A program made the translations under genes and the position numbers. A DNA stretch of 64,000 bases, from positions 744,001 to 808,000 of the forward strand of contig JAQWSU010000045.1 of the NCBI GenBank assembly GCA_029243025.1, written 5' to 3'. Shown in pieces: positions 26,495 through 35,935 of the stretch. The notes beneath the pieces were generated by a model. It did not search any database. It was not told where the DNA came from and was given only the letters and a program-made list of their open reading frames with translations. Within the stretch, counting starts at the first letter, position 1. The number at the start of each line of letters is the position of its first letter. Source of the DNA: Pirellulaceae bacterium (GTDB lineage Bacteria > Planctomycetota > Planctomycetia > Pirellulales > Pirellulaceae).

Positions 26495-28918
26495 TTGCCA
26501 CATAATTCTCGGGATAAACACGGTCAGCTCGCCGTTTTAAGCGTCTTTTTCCTCTCCGGTGCCGCCGCGCTGATTTACGAGATTTCCTGGTCTCGGCAGA
26601 TCGGCATTTATTTTGGGCACACCGTGCACGCGGCTTCGATCACCTTGGCCAGCTTCTTCGCAGGGATGACGCTGGGCTACCTGGCCGCGGCTCGTTTAGC
26701 AGGAAGAATCCAACCGCTCGTCGGATACGCGGTGGCCGAATTGGTGGCCGCCATCTGGGCCTTATTGCTACCACTCGCAATTCAACTGTTCGATCATCCA
26801 TCCATCCAATCACAAATTCAGTCGTCAGCACTTTCTGCTCTTGCCATTCGCGCGATCGTTTGTTTTCTGTTGTTGTTGCCGGCAACGACAGCTTTAGGAG
26901 CCACGCTCCCTTTCATGTCGGAATACATGTCACCACGGCGAAAACTAAACCCGGGGCGCGTCAGTTTCGCTTACGGTCTCAACACCACCGGTGCCTTAGC
27001 AGGTGTCATCTCCGGCACCTATCTGCTTCTGGCTTGGGCAGGTGTCGTCAACAGTAGTCGTGTCGCAGCGGGACTATCAACCCTGTGCGGCATCATGGCA
27101 CTTTTACTCTCTCGGTATGACGCAGGAAGCCAAACAGCCGATGTGAACTCATCGCGTTCAGAAAATCGCCAGGCCAGTCCACCGATTGCTGATAGGAAGT
27201 GGGAGCCGTGGCACTGGTATGGCATTGCGGCACTATCGGGTTTCGTAACGATGGGTCTACAAGTCGCGTATGTCCGGATGTTTGCCCTCGTGTTCCACAA
27301 TAGTTCGTACACTTTTGGAGCCGTGATCGCCATATTTCTCGCGGCCTTAGCACTCGGATCATTTCTCGTGGCAAAGTTACAAGCTTGGTATTCAGCCGCG
27401 ACGATGGCGGGCTGGTCGAGCGCAATCGGCGCAGGACTCGTGGGAGTATCACCGGTAATCTTTGTGCGCGCCACAGGCTTGGAGTTCTTCGATTACGGTG
27501 AAACCTTTTTCCAGCACATTGTGGGTGCTTTATTTGTGGTTGCGTACGTCGTTTTGGCTCCCATCATCGCCTTAGGCACCCTGTTGCCCCTCTGTTGGAA
27601 AGCAGCCGCCCAAGCATCCAACGACAGTCCAGGTCGGAGCGTCGGCAACATGGCGGCGGTCAACACGATTTTTGCTGCTGCCGGGGCACTGGTCGCGAGT
27701 TTCATGCTATTGCCAATTTTTGGGCTGTGGACGACTGTCGCTATCCTTGCCACGATCGCGGCGACACCTGCCTGCTTTTTGCTCCTCAAACAGCTAAATC
27801 AACTGCTCATCGCAGCCAGTCTCGTCATTGTCAGCATTGCCTGGGGCACCTACACGGGACATTCGGCACCGACCCTCGGCGAAGGGATACCGGCCAAAGT
27901 CGTTCGATCCTGGGAAAGCCCTTACGGACTGATCGATGTCATCGCCTCAACTCAAGGTCCACGTTTTCTGGTTCTGCGCGAGAACATCCATTACCAACAC
28001 GGTGATACGGGTCCAAGTCGAAATCGCGAATACCGTCAAGGCAATCTGCCGTTGCTACTGCACCCTTCGCCTCAAAGAGTACTGTTTCTGGGATTGGGAA
28101 CTGGTTTGACTGCCGCAGCTGCCGTGCATCATCCAGAAGTGGAACAGATTGATGTTGTCGAATTAATCCCGGAGGTGGCCGAGGCCAGCAAAATGTTTGG
28201 AGAGTGGAATCGGAATCTGCTGCAGGATCCGCGAACTCAATTGCATATTGATGATGCCCGACATTACCTGAGATCCGCCCCGCAGTCGTTCGACTTAATC
28301 GTCTCGGATTTGTTCGTTCCTTGGCAAAGTCAGACCGGTTACTTGTACACGCGTGAGCATTACGAAACCGCGCTCGCTCATCTAAATGATGATGGGATCT
28401 ATTGCCAATGGGTTGGACTGTACCAGCTGGGTCCCACCGAGTTTGAAATGATTGCCAACACTTTCGCGAGTGTCTTTCCTCACACGAGCCTTTGGTGGGG
28501 ACGAGTATCTCAAGGCATGGTCGCCTTAGTCGGCTCGAAGCAGCCACTTTCCTTATCCGGCGCTGAGATTCAACAGCGTCTTGCGACCTTACCGGACGCG
28601 AATCGCCAGTCGCCCGACTTTGACCCCTATCTGGAAAACGTTCCCGGTATTTTCCGCCTCTACATTGGCGATTGGACGGCAAAGGAGCAGGCGTTACTCA
28701 ACACGGATGAGCACCCACGCATCGAGTTCCAAATGCCAGTAACTTACCGGAACCAGGGTCTTTTGAAGGCAAATCGGCTGTTGAACTACTTTGACTCAAC
28801 CTTATCAAAATTACCTCAAAACAATGTAATCTTCCGTCCGGCGCAGGGTGATGTTTTGGAACCCCCTTCGCAGCGTCTGAAGATGCAGCGAAGCGTGATT
28901 GCTCGTCCTCGCTCCTAA
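26495..28918 (+). CDS. Fused multi-spanning membrane protein / spermidine synthase-like domain
   Basis: About 807 residues. The N-terminal 450 residues have ten or more membrane segments, beginning with VFFLSGAAALIYEISWSRQI, the hallmark opening of fused transporter/spermidine-synthase proteins. The C-terminal part is a Rossmann domain of the polyamine synthase type: VLFLGLGTGLTAAAAVHHPE, IDVVELIPEV, DDARHYL and FDLIVSDLFVPWQ. The acidic residues of the SAM-type pocket are present, but aminopropyl transfer is not proven for this fused family. A TTG at 26495 with GAGGA 8 nt upstream is the preferred start; the frame also allows TTG 26480. The methyltransferase-like gene follows 167 bases downstream. 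Confidence 0.85.
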   Translation: MPHNSRDKHGQLAVLSVFFLSGAAALIYEISWSRQIGIYFGHTVHAASITLASFFAGMTLGYLAAARLAGRIQPLVGYAVAELVAAIWALLLPLAIQLFDHPSIQSQIQSSALSALAIRAIVCFLLLLPATTALGATLPFMSEYMSPRRKLNPGRVSFAYGLNTTGALAGVISGTYLLLAWAGVVNSSRVAAGLSTLCGIMALLLSRYDAGSQTADVNSSRSENRQASPPIADRKWEPWHWYGIAALSGFVTMGLQVAYVRMFALVFHNSSYTFGAVIAIFLAALALGSFLVAKLQAWYSAATMAGWSSAIGAGLVGVSPVIFVRATGLEFFDYGETFFQHIVGALFVVAYVVLAPIIALGTLLPLCWKAAAQASNDSPGRSVGNMAAVNTIFAAAGALVASFMLLPIFGLWTTVAILATIAATPACFLLLKQLNQLLIAASLVIVSIAWGTYTGHSAPTLGEGIPAKVVRSWESPYGLIDVIASTQGPRFLVLRENIHYQHGDTGPSRNREYRQGNLPLLLHPSPQRVLFLGLGTGLTAAAAVHHPEVEQIDVVELIPEVAEASKMFGEWNRNLLQDPRTQLHIDDARHYLRSAPQSFDLIVSDLFVPWQSQTGYLYTREHYETALAHLNDDGIYCQWVGLYQLGPTEFEMIANTFASVFPHTSLWWGRVSQGMVALVGSKQPLSLSGAEIQQRLATLPDANRQSPDFDPYLENVPGIFRLYIGDWTAKEQALLNTDEHPRIEFQMPVTYRNQGLLKANRLLNYFDSTLSKLPQNNVIFRPAQGDVLEPPSQRLKMQRSVIARPRS

Positions 28919-29085
28919 AAGTTCAACCCGCCACGCAGCCTTCCGCTTGCATCGCCACCGCAAAGGCCAGCCTCGACTCGTGTTTCCGATCTGGCGGGTA
29001 GAAGCTACACTCATTCGACTTTGGACAATTCAGCACGTGGAAAAATCACGTATGGAAACACACAGCTTCATGGAACCCTAAGTAC

Positions 29086-29694
29086 TTGAACGAAAAACAA
29101 AATCAATCGAGATCGGCCAACATCAGTCACGATTCGCATGACGCGATTTTACTGAATGAGTTTGCCGACTTATGGTCCGATGCCGAAAAACTCTGGGACA
29201 AACACCAAGAATCTCCCGGCTTCCACGCTTACGTCAGTGCAGATTACTCGGCGATCTTTACCGCTTTGCAACAACTCAGAAATAGCGCAGTCACGGTATT
29301 GGAGTGGGGCTCTGGCCTTGGAATCGCCACCATCATGGCAAGCCGAATGGGTTTTGAAGCATATGGGATTGAAGCGGAGCAGGAATTGTTGGAACATTCA
29401 GACCGTCTGGCGAACGCTTATGGTTCCACAGCAACATTCGCACAGGGCAGCTTTGTTCCAGATGAATTCCGCCATCAATCCGAAGCGAACCACGAGCAGA
29501 GAAAAACAATCATCGACCTTGCCGACGCTTATGGGAAGTTGGGCTTAAAACTCGACCATTTCGATTTAGTCTATTCGTACCCATGGCCAAACGAAATCGA
29601 TCTCTATAAGCGAATCATGCAAATTCATGGCAAGCAGCCGAGCGTGCTGTTGACCTACCATGTTCGTCGGGGATGTGAGCTGACGCATTTTTAA
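29086..29694 (+). CDS. SAM-dependent methyltransferase-like protein
   Basis: 202 residues, soluble. The SAM-binding signature is VTVLEWGSGLGIATIMASRM (about 68-87) with an acidic end to strand 2 (YGIEAEQELL). A later FDLVYSYPWPNEIDLY fits motif IV. The N-terminal 60 residues and the short C-terminus (YHVRRGCELTHF) make it compact. The start is a TTG with a poor ribosome binding site; a later ATG near 29155 is possible but would cut conserved-looking sequence. It follows the spermidine-synthase-like gene in the same direction and may be its partner. The acceptor is unknown. Confidence 0.65.
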   Translation: MNEKQNQSRSANISHDSHDAILLNEFADLWSDAEKLWDKHQESPGFHAYVSADYSAIFTALQQLRNSAVTVLEWGSGLGIATIMASRMGFEAYGIEAEQELLEHSDRLANAYGSTATFAQGSFVPDEFRHQSEANHEQRKTIIDLADAYGKLGLKLDHFDLVYSYPWPNEIDLYKRIMQIHGKQPSVLLTYHVRRGCELTHF

Positions 29695-29831
29695 TCACGT
29701 CGGAACCCATCGCAGCTTGAAATCACGTTGAGTCACGAAACATCTCTCAGCGGCAAGTGACGCGGTCTTGGAATCCAAAACGCTATGTCAGAACACCGAG
29801 TGTCAAATGCAGGCACTACAGATCAGCAGCA

Positions 29832-31274
29832 TCAAATCAGAATCTCTCGAATAACGTGACCGAACTCTTTTTCAAGTCGCTTGCGACCTGGCACCACCAG
29901 CTTCCGTGGATTCAGTCCCAGTTGATGGAGAACCGTCGCGTGGACATCGGTCACATAATGTCGATTTTCCACTGCATGAAATCCAAGTTCATCGGTTGCG
30001 CCATGAACCATCCCGCCACGAATCCCGCCGCCAGCCATCCAAATCGAAAAACCATAGGGGTGGTGATCGCGACCGTTACCATGTTGCGACCCGGGCGTGC
30101 GTCCAAATTCGGTGGCCCAAACCACCAGCGTTTCATCCAAAAGCCCCCGCTGCTTCAAATCTTTTAGCAGACCGGAAATTGGCTGATCGATTTGTCGACA
30201 AAGTTTTGCATGTCCTGCTCGCAGTCCTTTATGACTATCCCATTGACCCGCTCCACCATTGCTACCATGGTAAACCTGGACAAAGCGGACACCTCGTTCG
30301 ACAAGTCTCCTTGCGGTCAGCATCTGACGCCCAAAAGTCTCCGTTGGTTGCTGGCCAATTCCATAAAGTCTCTTCGTCGCTGCCGTTTCCTGGTCGAAAC
30401 GAACCACCTCTGGCACAGCAGTTTGCATCCGGTACGCCAGTTCGTAAGATCGAACTCGAGCACGCAACGCATCGTCATCCGGATACTGGGCAACGGCCAA
30501 CTGATTGAGCTTGCGTAGCAACTCGAATTCGCCGGCCTGTTCTTCCTGGTACACACCCTCAACAGGGCGAGCATAGGGCAAGGGATTTGCGGAATCGATC
30601 TTAAGTGGAACACCGTCATACTGCGGTCCCAGATAATTTGCGCGGTGACACTCGCGCCCACCACAACAATCAGCCACAGGCGTTCCCATCACAACAAAGG
30701 TGGGCAAATTGTCATTCAGTGAGCCAAGCCCATAATTTGCCCAAGCTCCAAGCGAGGGGAAAAAACCATCAACCCGATGTCGCCCCGTGTGAAATTGCAG
30801 TTGTGCACCATGATTGCTATCCTCGGTCCACATCGATCGAATCAGGCAAAGATCATCCGCCGAATCACCGAGCTGCGGCAACCAATCGCTAACCTCTAAA
30901 CCGCTCTCACCGCGTCTTCGAAAACCAACTTGCAATGGATAAATCTCGTTGCGAATGAAACCGTTATTTGGATCAAACGCCACCACTCGCTCATTTTCAA
31001 GAAACGGCGAATTCAGCACGCCGGCCAGCGGCGTCTCTTCGATCGTCTTGCCCGCAAACTTACTGAGCGCCGGCTTGGGATCAAATGTTTCCAGATGACT
31101 GGCACCGCCAATCATAAACAACCAGATCACATTTTTGGCTTTTGGCAATGGAGTGACCAATGGGGCACCGTTGGCCTCACACTCTAACATCGTTGCCAAG
31201 GCAACGCTGCCAAACCCCAATCCCATTTCGGAAAGAAACCGACGACGAGTAAGCGATTCAATCGGTTCGTACAT
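29832..31274 (-). CDS. DUF1501 (sulfatase-like) protein, second copy
   Basis: 480 residues from ATG 31274, with GAGGG about 10 nt upstream. A Tat-type signal is present (LTRRRFLSEMGLGFGSVALA, about 8-27). The DUF1501 domain follows: NVIWLFMIGGASHLETFDPK, LIRSMWTEDSNHGAQLQFHT, VRFVQVYHGSNGG, LVVWATEFGRTPGSQ and GRDHHPYGFSIWMAGGGIRG. It is encoded 33 bases downstream of a DUF1549/DUF1553 gene on the same strand, forming a two-gene module. Unlike the copy at 9717-11030 it has no WD40 partner. It is about 45 residues longer and clearly divergent, so it is a paralogue rather than a recent duplicate. Confidence 0.9.
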   Translation of the reverse strand: MYEPIESLTRRRFLSEMGLGFGSVALATMLECEANGAPLVTPLPKAKNVIWLFMIGGASHLETFDPKPALSKFAGKTIEETPLAGVLNSPFLENERVVAFDPNNGFIRNEIYPLQVGFRRRGESGLEVSDWLPQLGDSADDLCLIRSMWTEDSNHGAQLQFHTGRHRVDGFFPSLGAWANYGLGSLNDNLPTFVVMGTPVADCCGGRECHRANYLGPQYDGVPLKIDSANPLPYARPVEGVYQEEQAGEFELLRKLNQLAVAQYPDDDALRARVRSYELAYRMQTAVPEVVRFDQETAATKRLYGIGQQPTETFGRQMLTARRLVERGVRFVQVYHGSNGGAGQWDSHKGLRAGHAKLCRQIDQPISGLLKDLKQRGLLDETLVVWATEFGRTPGSQHGNGRDHHPYGFSIWMAGGGIRGGMVHGATDELGFHAVENRHYVTDVHATVLHQLGLNPRKLVVPGRKRLEKEFGHVIREILI

Positions 31275-31307
31275 GAGAAAGGCCCTCGTAAATGCAATCA
31301 ACGATCA

Positions 31308-34007
31308 TCATCGCAACGTCACAAAGTCATTATGATTCATCAGAGTGTGGATCAGGTTCTCTCTTGCCCGTTGTGCGGCACTCGCTGACGCACTCGTCTG
31401 ACTACGGCTCTCACCCACGAGCAGCGTCAGGGATTGCTCTTCCCTCAGCAGCTGCGTTTGTTGCCTGAGAAATTCGTCACACACTTGCAACTCATCCTTA
31501 CGGCCTTCACGACCCAATAGTAGTTGAAAAGCTGCTTCCACAAAGGACCGATCATCACCCGTCCCAGCAACCGTCAACGCTCGAGTTAAATGCGAGGCCA
31601 GCGAACGAGCTTGATCAAAGGAGAGTGGACTGTTTGAAAGTGCCAGCGCTTGCTGAGGAATGATACTAGGACTGCGTTGGTAGCACTCCGTGGGTGCTGC
31701 CGCATCGAACAGCACCAACATCGTCATTTGTTTCTCATACGCATGTCGAAAATAAATACTCCGACGGCGCACCGTTTCGCCCTTAGAAAAATCGATCTCT
31801 GGACCGCCATGTTGACGATCCAGATTACCGGCCACAAAGAACAAACTATCGCGTATCACTTCCGCTTCCAAACGTCTGACATTTCCACGCCAAAGAAACC
31901 GATTATCTGGATCAACTCGTTCATTTGTCTGCCAATCGGTACTCGCATTTTGCGTACTCGCCAACTGATAGGTTCGAGAAGTAACGATCAGCCGGTGAAG
32001 ATGCTTGAGACTCCAATCGGACTCAATCAATTCAACCGCCAGCCAATCCAGCAAATCCCGATAAACGGGTTCAGGCGACCGTAAACCAAAGTCGAACACA
32101 TTGGCGACCAGCGGCTTACCCAAATGATGCATCCAGACGTAATTGACCGCAACTCGAGCGGCGAGAGGATTATCAGGCCGAGTAATCCAGCGAGCGAGGG
32201 CCAAACGTCGCCCCGAACTTAACCGTGGGTAGACCTCACCGACCGAGGTGTATTCAGCATTTTTTTCGGGATCTTTGAGAGCTTGATCATGTTGCTTTTG
32301 TGCCAACTCAACTTCTTTCTTCGCCTTGTCAACCGAATCTTGCTTCTTGGTTGGATCCTTAATTTGTTCTGCAGCCATTAGGGCTTTGTTTTTCTGTTTT
32401 AGCCCAAGGCGTGTCGTCGCTAGATTGGCCTGCTGTTCAGCAGCCAAAGCGGCCCATTGCTTTCCAGCAACATCTCCAGTTTTTGCCAGCGCAAGATATT
32501 GAGACTTGTCAGCCTCCCATCGAGCCTTCAAAGCATCCAGCTCGGCCTCGGCAGCCGCCACCGCTAAGCGAGCGATCTCCAGATCGAACGCATCAACTAA
32601 CTCCTTCGCTTTGCCATCGTCAGCTACCGCGCCTTCGGCCGACAACAATTGTTGCCGAGTTTCAGCAACTGCTTGTTGGGCAACGGCCAATTCTTCTCGC
32701 TCTACAAAGGGACGCAAGGAAGGATGCCTGGCAAAGACGGGCAATTCAACGGGTTCCACTTCCAACGGCAATCCGAAGACCTGTGGCACAGCGGCGATGA
32801 TGGAATGAGTTTTGTCGACATGTTTTTCGTTTCCAGCAACATACAAATAAGTAGGCGCCTCAGGTTTTGCGTCAAACGCGCGAACCAATCCATCAAGTTG
32901 GATATCAGGCTGACCCTCCAAGCGATCAACACGAACCTCATGCGGTTCGAAAATGGCGCGAAAAGCATAGTATTCTCGTTGCTGCAAAGGATCGTACTTG
33001 TGATCGTGACAACGAGCACAATTGATTGTCATCGCCAAGAAAGCTTTTGCGGTGTGCTCGACCGTGGCATCCAGCCAAATATTGCGATTGCTTTTGTGGT
33101 AGTTGCGGGCAAGAAACCCCGTGGCGCGCAGAACCTCGTCGTTATCGGGGGCCAACTCGTCGCCCGCCAACATTTCGACGATCATCTGATCGTACCCTTT
33201 GTCTCGATTCAGAGATTCGATGATCCAATCTCGCCAACGCCAGATGTGACGTTGACTGCCTCTCAGCTGGTCTTTATATCCATCCCAATCACTATAACGC
33301 CAGACGTCCATCCAATGCCTGGCCCAACGTTCACCGTAGGTCGGATGTTGAAGCAATTCATCGACTAAGTTTGACCACGCTGCAGGAGCTGAATTACCCA
33401 AGTAACGTCGTTGCTGAGCAAGCGTGGGTGGAAGTCCTGTCAGACCCAAGTACAAGCGACGCAAACGTGTAGCCTTATCAGCAAGAGGATACGCATCAAG
33501 ATCATGTTCCGCATGCTTCGCAGCCACAAATGAATCAATCGGATTTGGTAAATCAAATCGGTCCTGTCTCGAAGGGAGAGCAGGGCGTTGAAGCGTTTGC
33601 CAGGCCCAGTGCTGATCCGGTCCGATCGGGATCACTTCATCTTCCGGCGAGGGAGCTCCCGCAGCAATCCAAGCCGATAGCAAATTCACTTGCTGCTCTG
33701 AGAGAGGCGCGCCTTCGTCGCTAGGAGGCATCCGCAGCTCCAGATCCTTCGTCGTCACCCGCTGCAACAATCGACTGTCCGAAGGACTCTGCTGATCGAT
33801 GACAACACCCTCGTCACCACCGCGACGCAGTAGCTGGCCGTGATCCAGTCGCAAACCTGCCTCTTGTCGTAAAGCGCCGTGGCACGAACCACACTTCTCC
33901 GTCAATAAAGGTCGGATGTCGCGTTCGTACTGGGTTGAATCAGCGTCGACCGCACCCCCGAGTGACATCATCAAAAAGTTTGCGATGATGAGACGTCTAC
34001 ACGACAT
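31308..34007 (-). CDS. Planctomycete cytochrome C / DUF1549 / DUF1553 protein with coiled coil
   Basis: 899 residues; ATG 34007 with TTGGAG 5 nt upstream. Signal peptide (MSCRRLIIANFLMMSLGGAV), cytochrome domain with CGSCHG (Cys39, Cys42, His43) and RMPPSD, DUF1549 (about 145-350, with LRRLYLGLTGLPPTLAQQ, WMDVWRYSDWDGY and NCARCHDHKYDPLQQ), and DUF1553 (about 600-880, RWITRPDNPLAARVAVNYVW, HRLIVTSRTYQLAS). Between them, about 430-580, is a long charged Ala/Glu/Lys/Gln-rich stretch predicted as coiled coil (AVAAAEAELDALKARWEAD, KAKKEVELAQKQHDQALKD). This is absent from the shorter homologue at 11057-13042. Likely extracytoplasmic, haem-binding. The DUF1501 gene is downstream. Confidence 0.9.
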   Translation of the reverse strand: MSCRRLIIANFLMMSLGGAVDADSTQYERDIRPLLTEKCGSCHGALRQEAGLRLDHGQLLRRGGDEGVVIDQQSPSDSRLLQRVTTKDLELRMPPSDEGAPLSEQQVNLLSAWIAAGAPSPEDEVIPIGPDQHWAWQTLQRPALPSRQDRFDLPNPIDSFVAAKHAEHDLDAYPLADKATRLRRLYLGLTGLPPTLAQQRRYLGNSAPAAWSNLVDELLQHPTYGERWARHWMDVWRYSDWDGYKDQLRGSQRHIWRWRDWIIESLNRDKGYDQMIVEMLAGDELAPDNDEVLRATGFLARNYHKSNRNIWLDATVEHTAKAFLAMTINCARCHDHKYDPLQQREYYAFRAIFEPHEVRVDRLEGQPDIQLDGLVRAFDAKPEAPTYLYVAGNEKHVDKTHSIIAAVPQVFGLPLEVEPVELPVFARHPSLRPFVEREELAVAQQAVAETRQQLLSAEGAVADDGKAKELVDAFDLEIARLAVAAAEAELDALKARWEADKSQYLALAKTGDVAGKQWAALAAEQQANLATTRLGLKQKNKALMAAEQIKDPTKKQDSVDKAKKEVELAQKQHDQALKDPEKNAEYTSVGEVYPRLSSGRRLALARWITRPDNPLAARVAVNYVWMHHLGKPLVANVFDFGLRSPEPVYRDLLDWLAVELIESDWSLKHLHRLIVTSRTYQLASTQNASTDWQTNERVDPDNRFLWRGNVRRLEAEVIRDSLFFVAGNLDRQHGGPEIDFSKGETVRRRSIYFRHAYEKQMTMLVLFDAAAPTECYQRSPSIIPQQALALSNSPLSFDQARSLASHLTRALTVAGTGDDRSFVEAAFQLLLGREGRKDELQVCDEFLRQQTQLLREEQSLTLLVGESRSQTSASASAAQRARENLIHTLMNHNDFVTLR

Positions 34008-34744
34008 GGCAACTCCAAGAGCTTTTTTCCGAGCGAGTCACTGCATCGCGATTATATCCGGATGAAACCGGCTGGACCGCATTTAGACGCCAGAATCTAC
34101 CGATCACCTGCGACCAGATCACCTGCGACCAGATCACCCCATGCGTTCCTGTTGCTCACTACGACCAATGCAAAGACTCTTATCAAGATGAAAACTTACT
34201 ACCATCGCGTTGTGAACGGAATGGAGAGGAGGCTTCCCCAACCGGGGCGCAACCTACGACTAAAAACGATTCAAATACTTTACCATGACGATCTCGGCGG
34301 ATAAACGCCACTAAGGGAGTCCGCTGGCCGCCGATAATTAACGCTCTTAACGATTGTCACGATTTGATCACGGTTCCCGTATCGAGCCAGCAACATGACT
34401 TTTCCCATTCGAGATCGTGTGCAAGTTGAAGACCGAGTGAACAAGTCCGGATCGGTTGTTCCTGAGTCGTAAAATCATCGGAGTCAATTAGGATAGAGAC
34501 TATAACGTTGAACAGGAAAGGGTGGTATTCATTCCAAGAAGTCGCAATGATGAGCAGGCCACGCAACCTGCACAAGATGACGCTAACCACCGCACCCAAC
34601 ACGTTCCTTGCCACTGCCTTGAAAAGAAAACACACGACGTTACAAGGGTCACCACACCCTTTGCAACTGCTTGAAGTTATTCCTGAGTTTGCTACGTGTC
34701 ACGACAACCCTAAATTACCAGACTTGTAAATTACGACAAAGCAA
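34008..34744. other. 737-bp intergenic region
   Basis: Lies between the divergent DUF1549/DUF1553 gene and the sulfotransferase gene. Apart from a short tandem repeat at 34102-34138, nothing is recognised. The open frames here have no ribosome binding site or protein-like composition. The promoters for both flanking genes should be inside. Confidence 0.4.
34102..34138. repeat. 15-bp tandem repeat
   Basis: GATCACCTGCGACCA is present twice back to back, followed by the first 7 bases of a third copy. No associated gene; probably a slippage product. Confidence 0.85.
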
Positions 34745-35746
34745 ATGACCGAAGCTCCAATCTTCATCGTTGGTCATCCGCGCAGTGGCACCACGCTTCT
34801 GCGGGATCTGCTCAGATCGCATCCCCGCCTTTCCTTTCCGGCCGAGTCACACTTCATCCCTAAGTTTTATCGTCAGTTTGGAGATCCCCAAACTGATCAA
34901 GAAGCGATTCGCTTAGCAAAACGTATACTAAACCTTATTTGGGTCCAGCGCTGGCAACTCTCGATCACCCCTGAAACATTGGCACCGTGCCGCAGTTTCC
35001 GAGAGATAGTCAATATGCTTTTTCAGGATTGGGCCTCGAAAGATTCCAAGCCACGATGGGGTGACAAGACACCTCAGTACGTAACGGAACTTCCAACGCT
35101 GCAAACAATATTTCCAGACGGAAAATTTATCCACATCTATCGTGATGGTCGGGATGTCGCCCTATCCTGGCTTCGACACCCGCTTGGAAGCGAGAATCTT
35201 TATGCTTCTATCGAAAGCTGGAAACGCTCCGTTGAGATTGGCTGCCACGACGGCGCCAACTTACCCAAGGAGAACTACCTTGAAATCCAATACGAAGCCC
35301 TCTTGGATGATCCGCCGAAAAATCTCAAACAAATTTGCGAGTTCATTAACGAACAGTACAGCGATGACCTATTAAAAGCTACGAGACTGCACACGAGTCT
35401 TCCTCTTGGCGCCCCCCGCAAAAAATACGCCAAAGAATCACTTGGGAATTCCGAGAGTATCGCAAGCCATAACAGCGACAAATGGATAAAGGGAATGTCC
35501 GTCATGGAACAACAACGTAGTGAATACCTGGCCGGAGAGTTATTAAATCAGCTCAATTATCGGACCATGGGCGAACGTCGCACTGTTCCGACCTGGCAAC
35601 AAGTTATGTGGAAAATCCATGACGCATTCCACCGGTACTTTCGACACATCAAGCGAATTCATCACTATCGTTGGGTACACACACACATCAATTTGAAATG
35701 GATGGAACTGCGACAATCTATTTCCAACCGGCTTCGAAGCCGCTAG
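34745..35746 (+). CDS. Sulfotransferase family protein
   Basis: 333 residues, soluble. The PAPS-binding P-loop-like motif is at the N-terminus (IFIVGHPRSGTTLLRDLLRS, 6-25), and the 3'-phosphate-binding motif is FIHIYRDGRDVALSWLRHP near 130-148. WGDKTPQYV before it is also typical of the family. These enzymes move sulfate from PAPS to glycans, lipids, peptides or small molecules. The C-terminal 60 residues are basic and aromatic (HRYFRHIKRIHHYRWVH). Followed 190 bases later by a glycosyltransferase on the same strand, which suggests glycan or glycolipid sulfation, but this is inference. The start ATG lacks a strong Shine-Dalgarno. Confidence 0.85.
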   Translation: MTEAPIFIVGHPRSGTTLLRDLLRSHPRLSFPAESHFIPKFYRQFGDPQTDQEAIRLAKRILNLIWVQRWQLSITPETLAPCRSFREIVNMLFQDWASKDSKPRWGDKTPQYVTELPTLQTIFPDGKFIHIYRDGRDVALSWLRHPLGSENLYASIESWKRSVEIGCHDGANLPKENYLEIQYEALLDDPPKNLKQICEFINEQYSDDLLKATRLHTSLPLGAPRKKYAKESLGNSESIASHNSDKWIKGMSVMEQQRSEYLAGELLNQLNYRTMGERRTVPTWQQVMWKIHDAFHRYFRHIKRIHHYRWVHTHINLKWMELRQSISNRLRSR

Positions 35747-35935
35747 CGCCTGTCGATTCGCCAACGGATCATCCGATCGGCTGGAAATGAATATCCCCCG
35801 CAACGGTTATGAAAAACCAGTATACTAATCCAGGACTGCGTCGTTGTTTTGGGGATTGCAACCACCACACGTTGCCAACTTACCTTGCTAGAAAACAACG
35901 ACACAAAATATTTCGCGATACAAGGTAACATCACA

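Noticed and set aside
29757-30167. Plus-strand 136-residue open frame
   Set aside because: Opposite the DUF1501 gene, which has clear domain motifs; it is a shadow.
34102-34138. CRISPR-like repeat
   Set aside because: Repeats are back to back without spacers and only 15 bp long.
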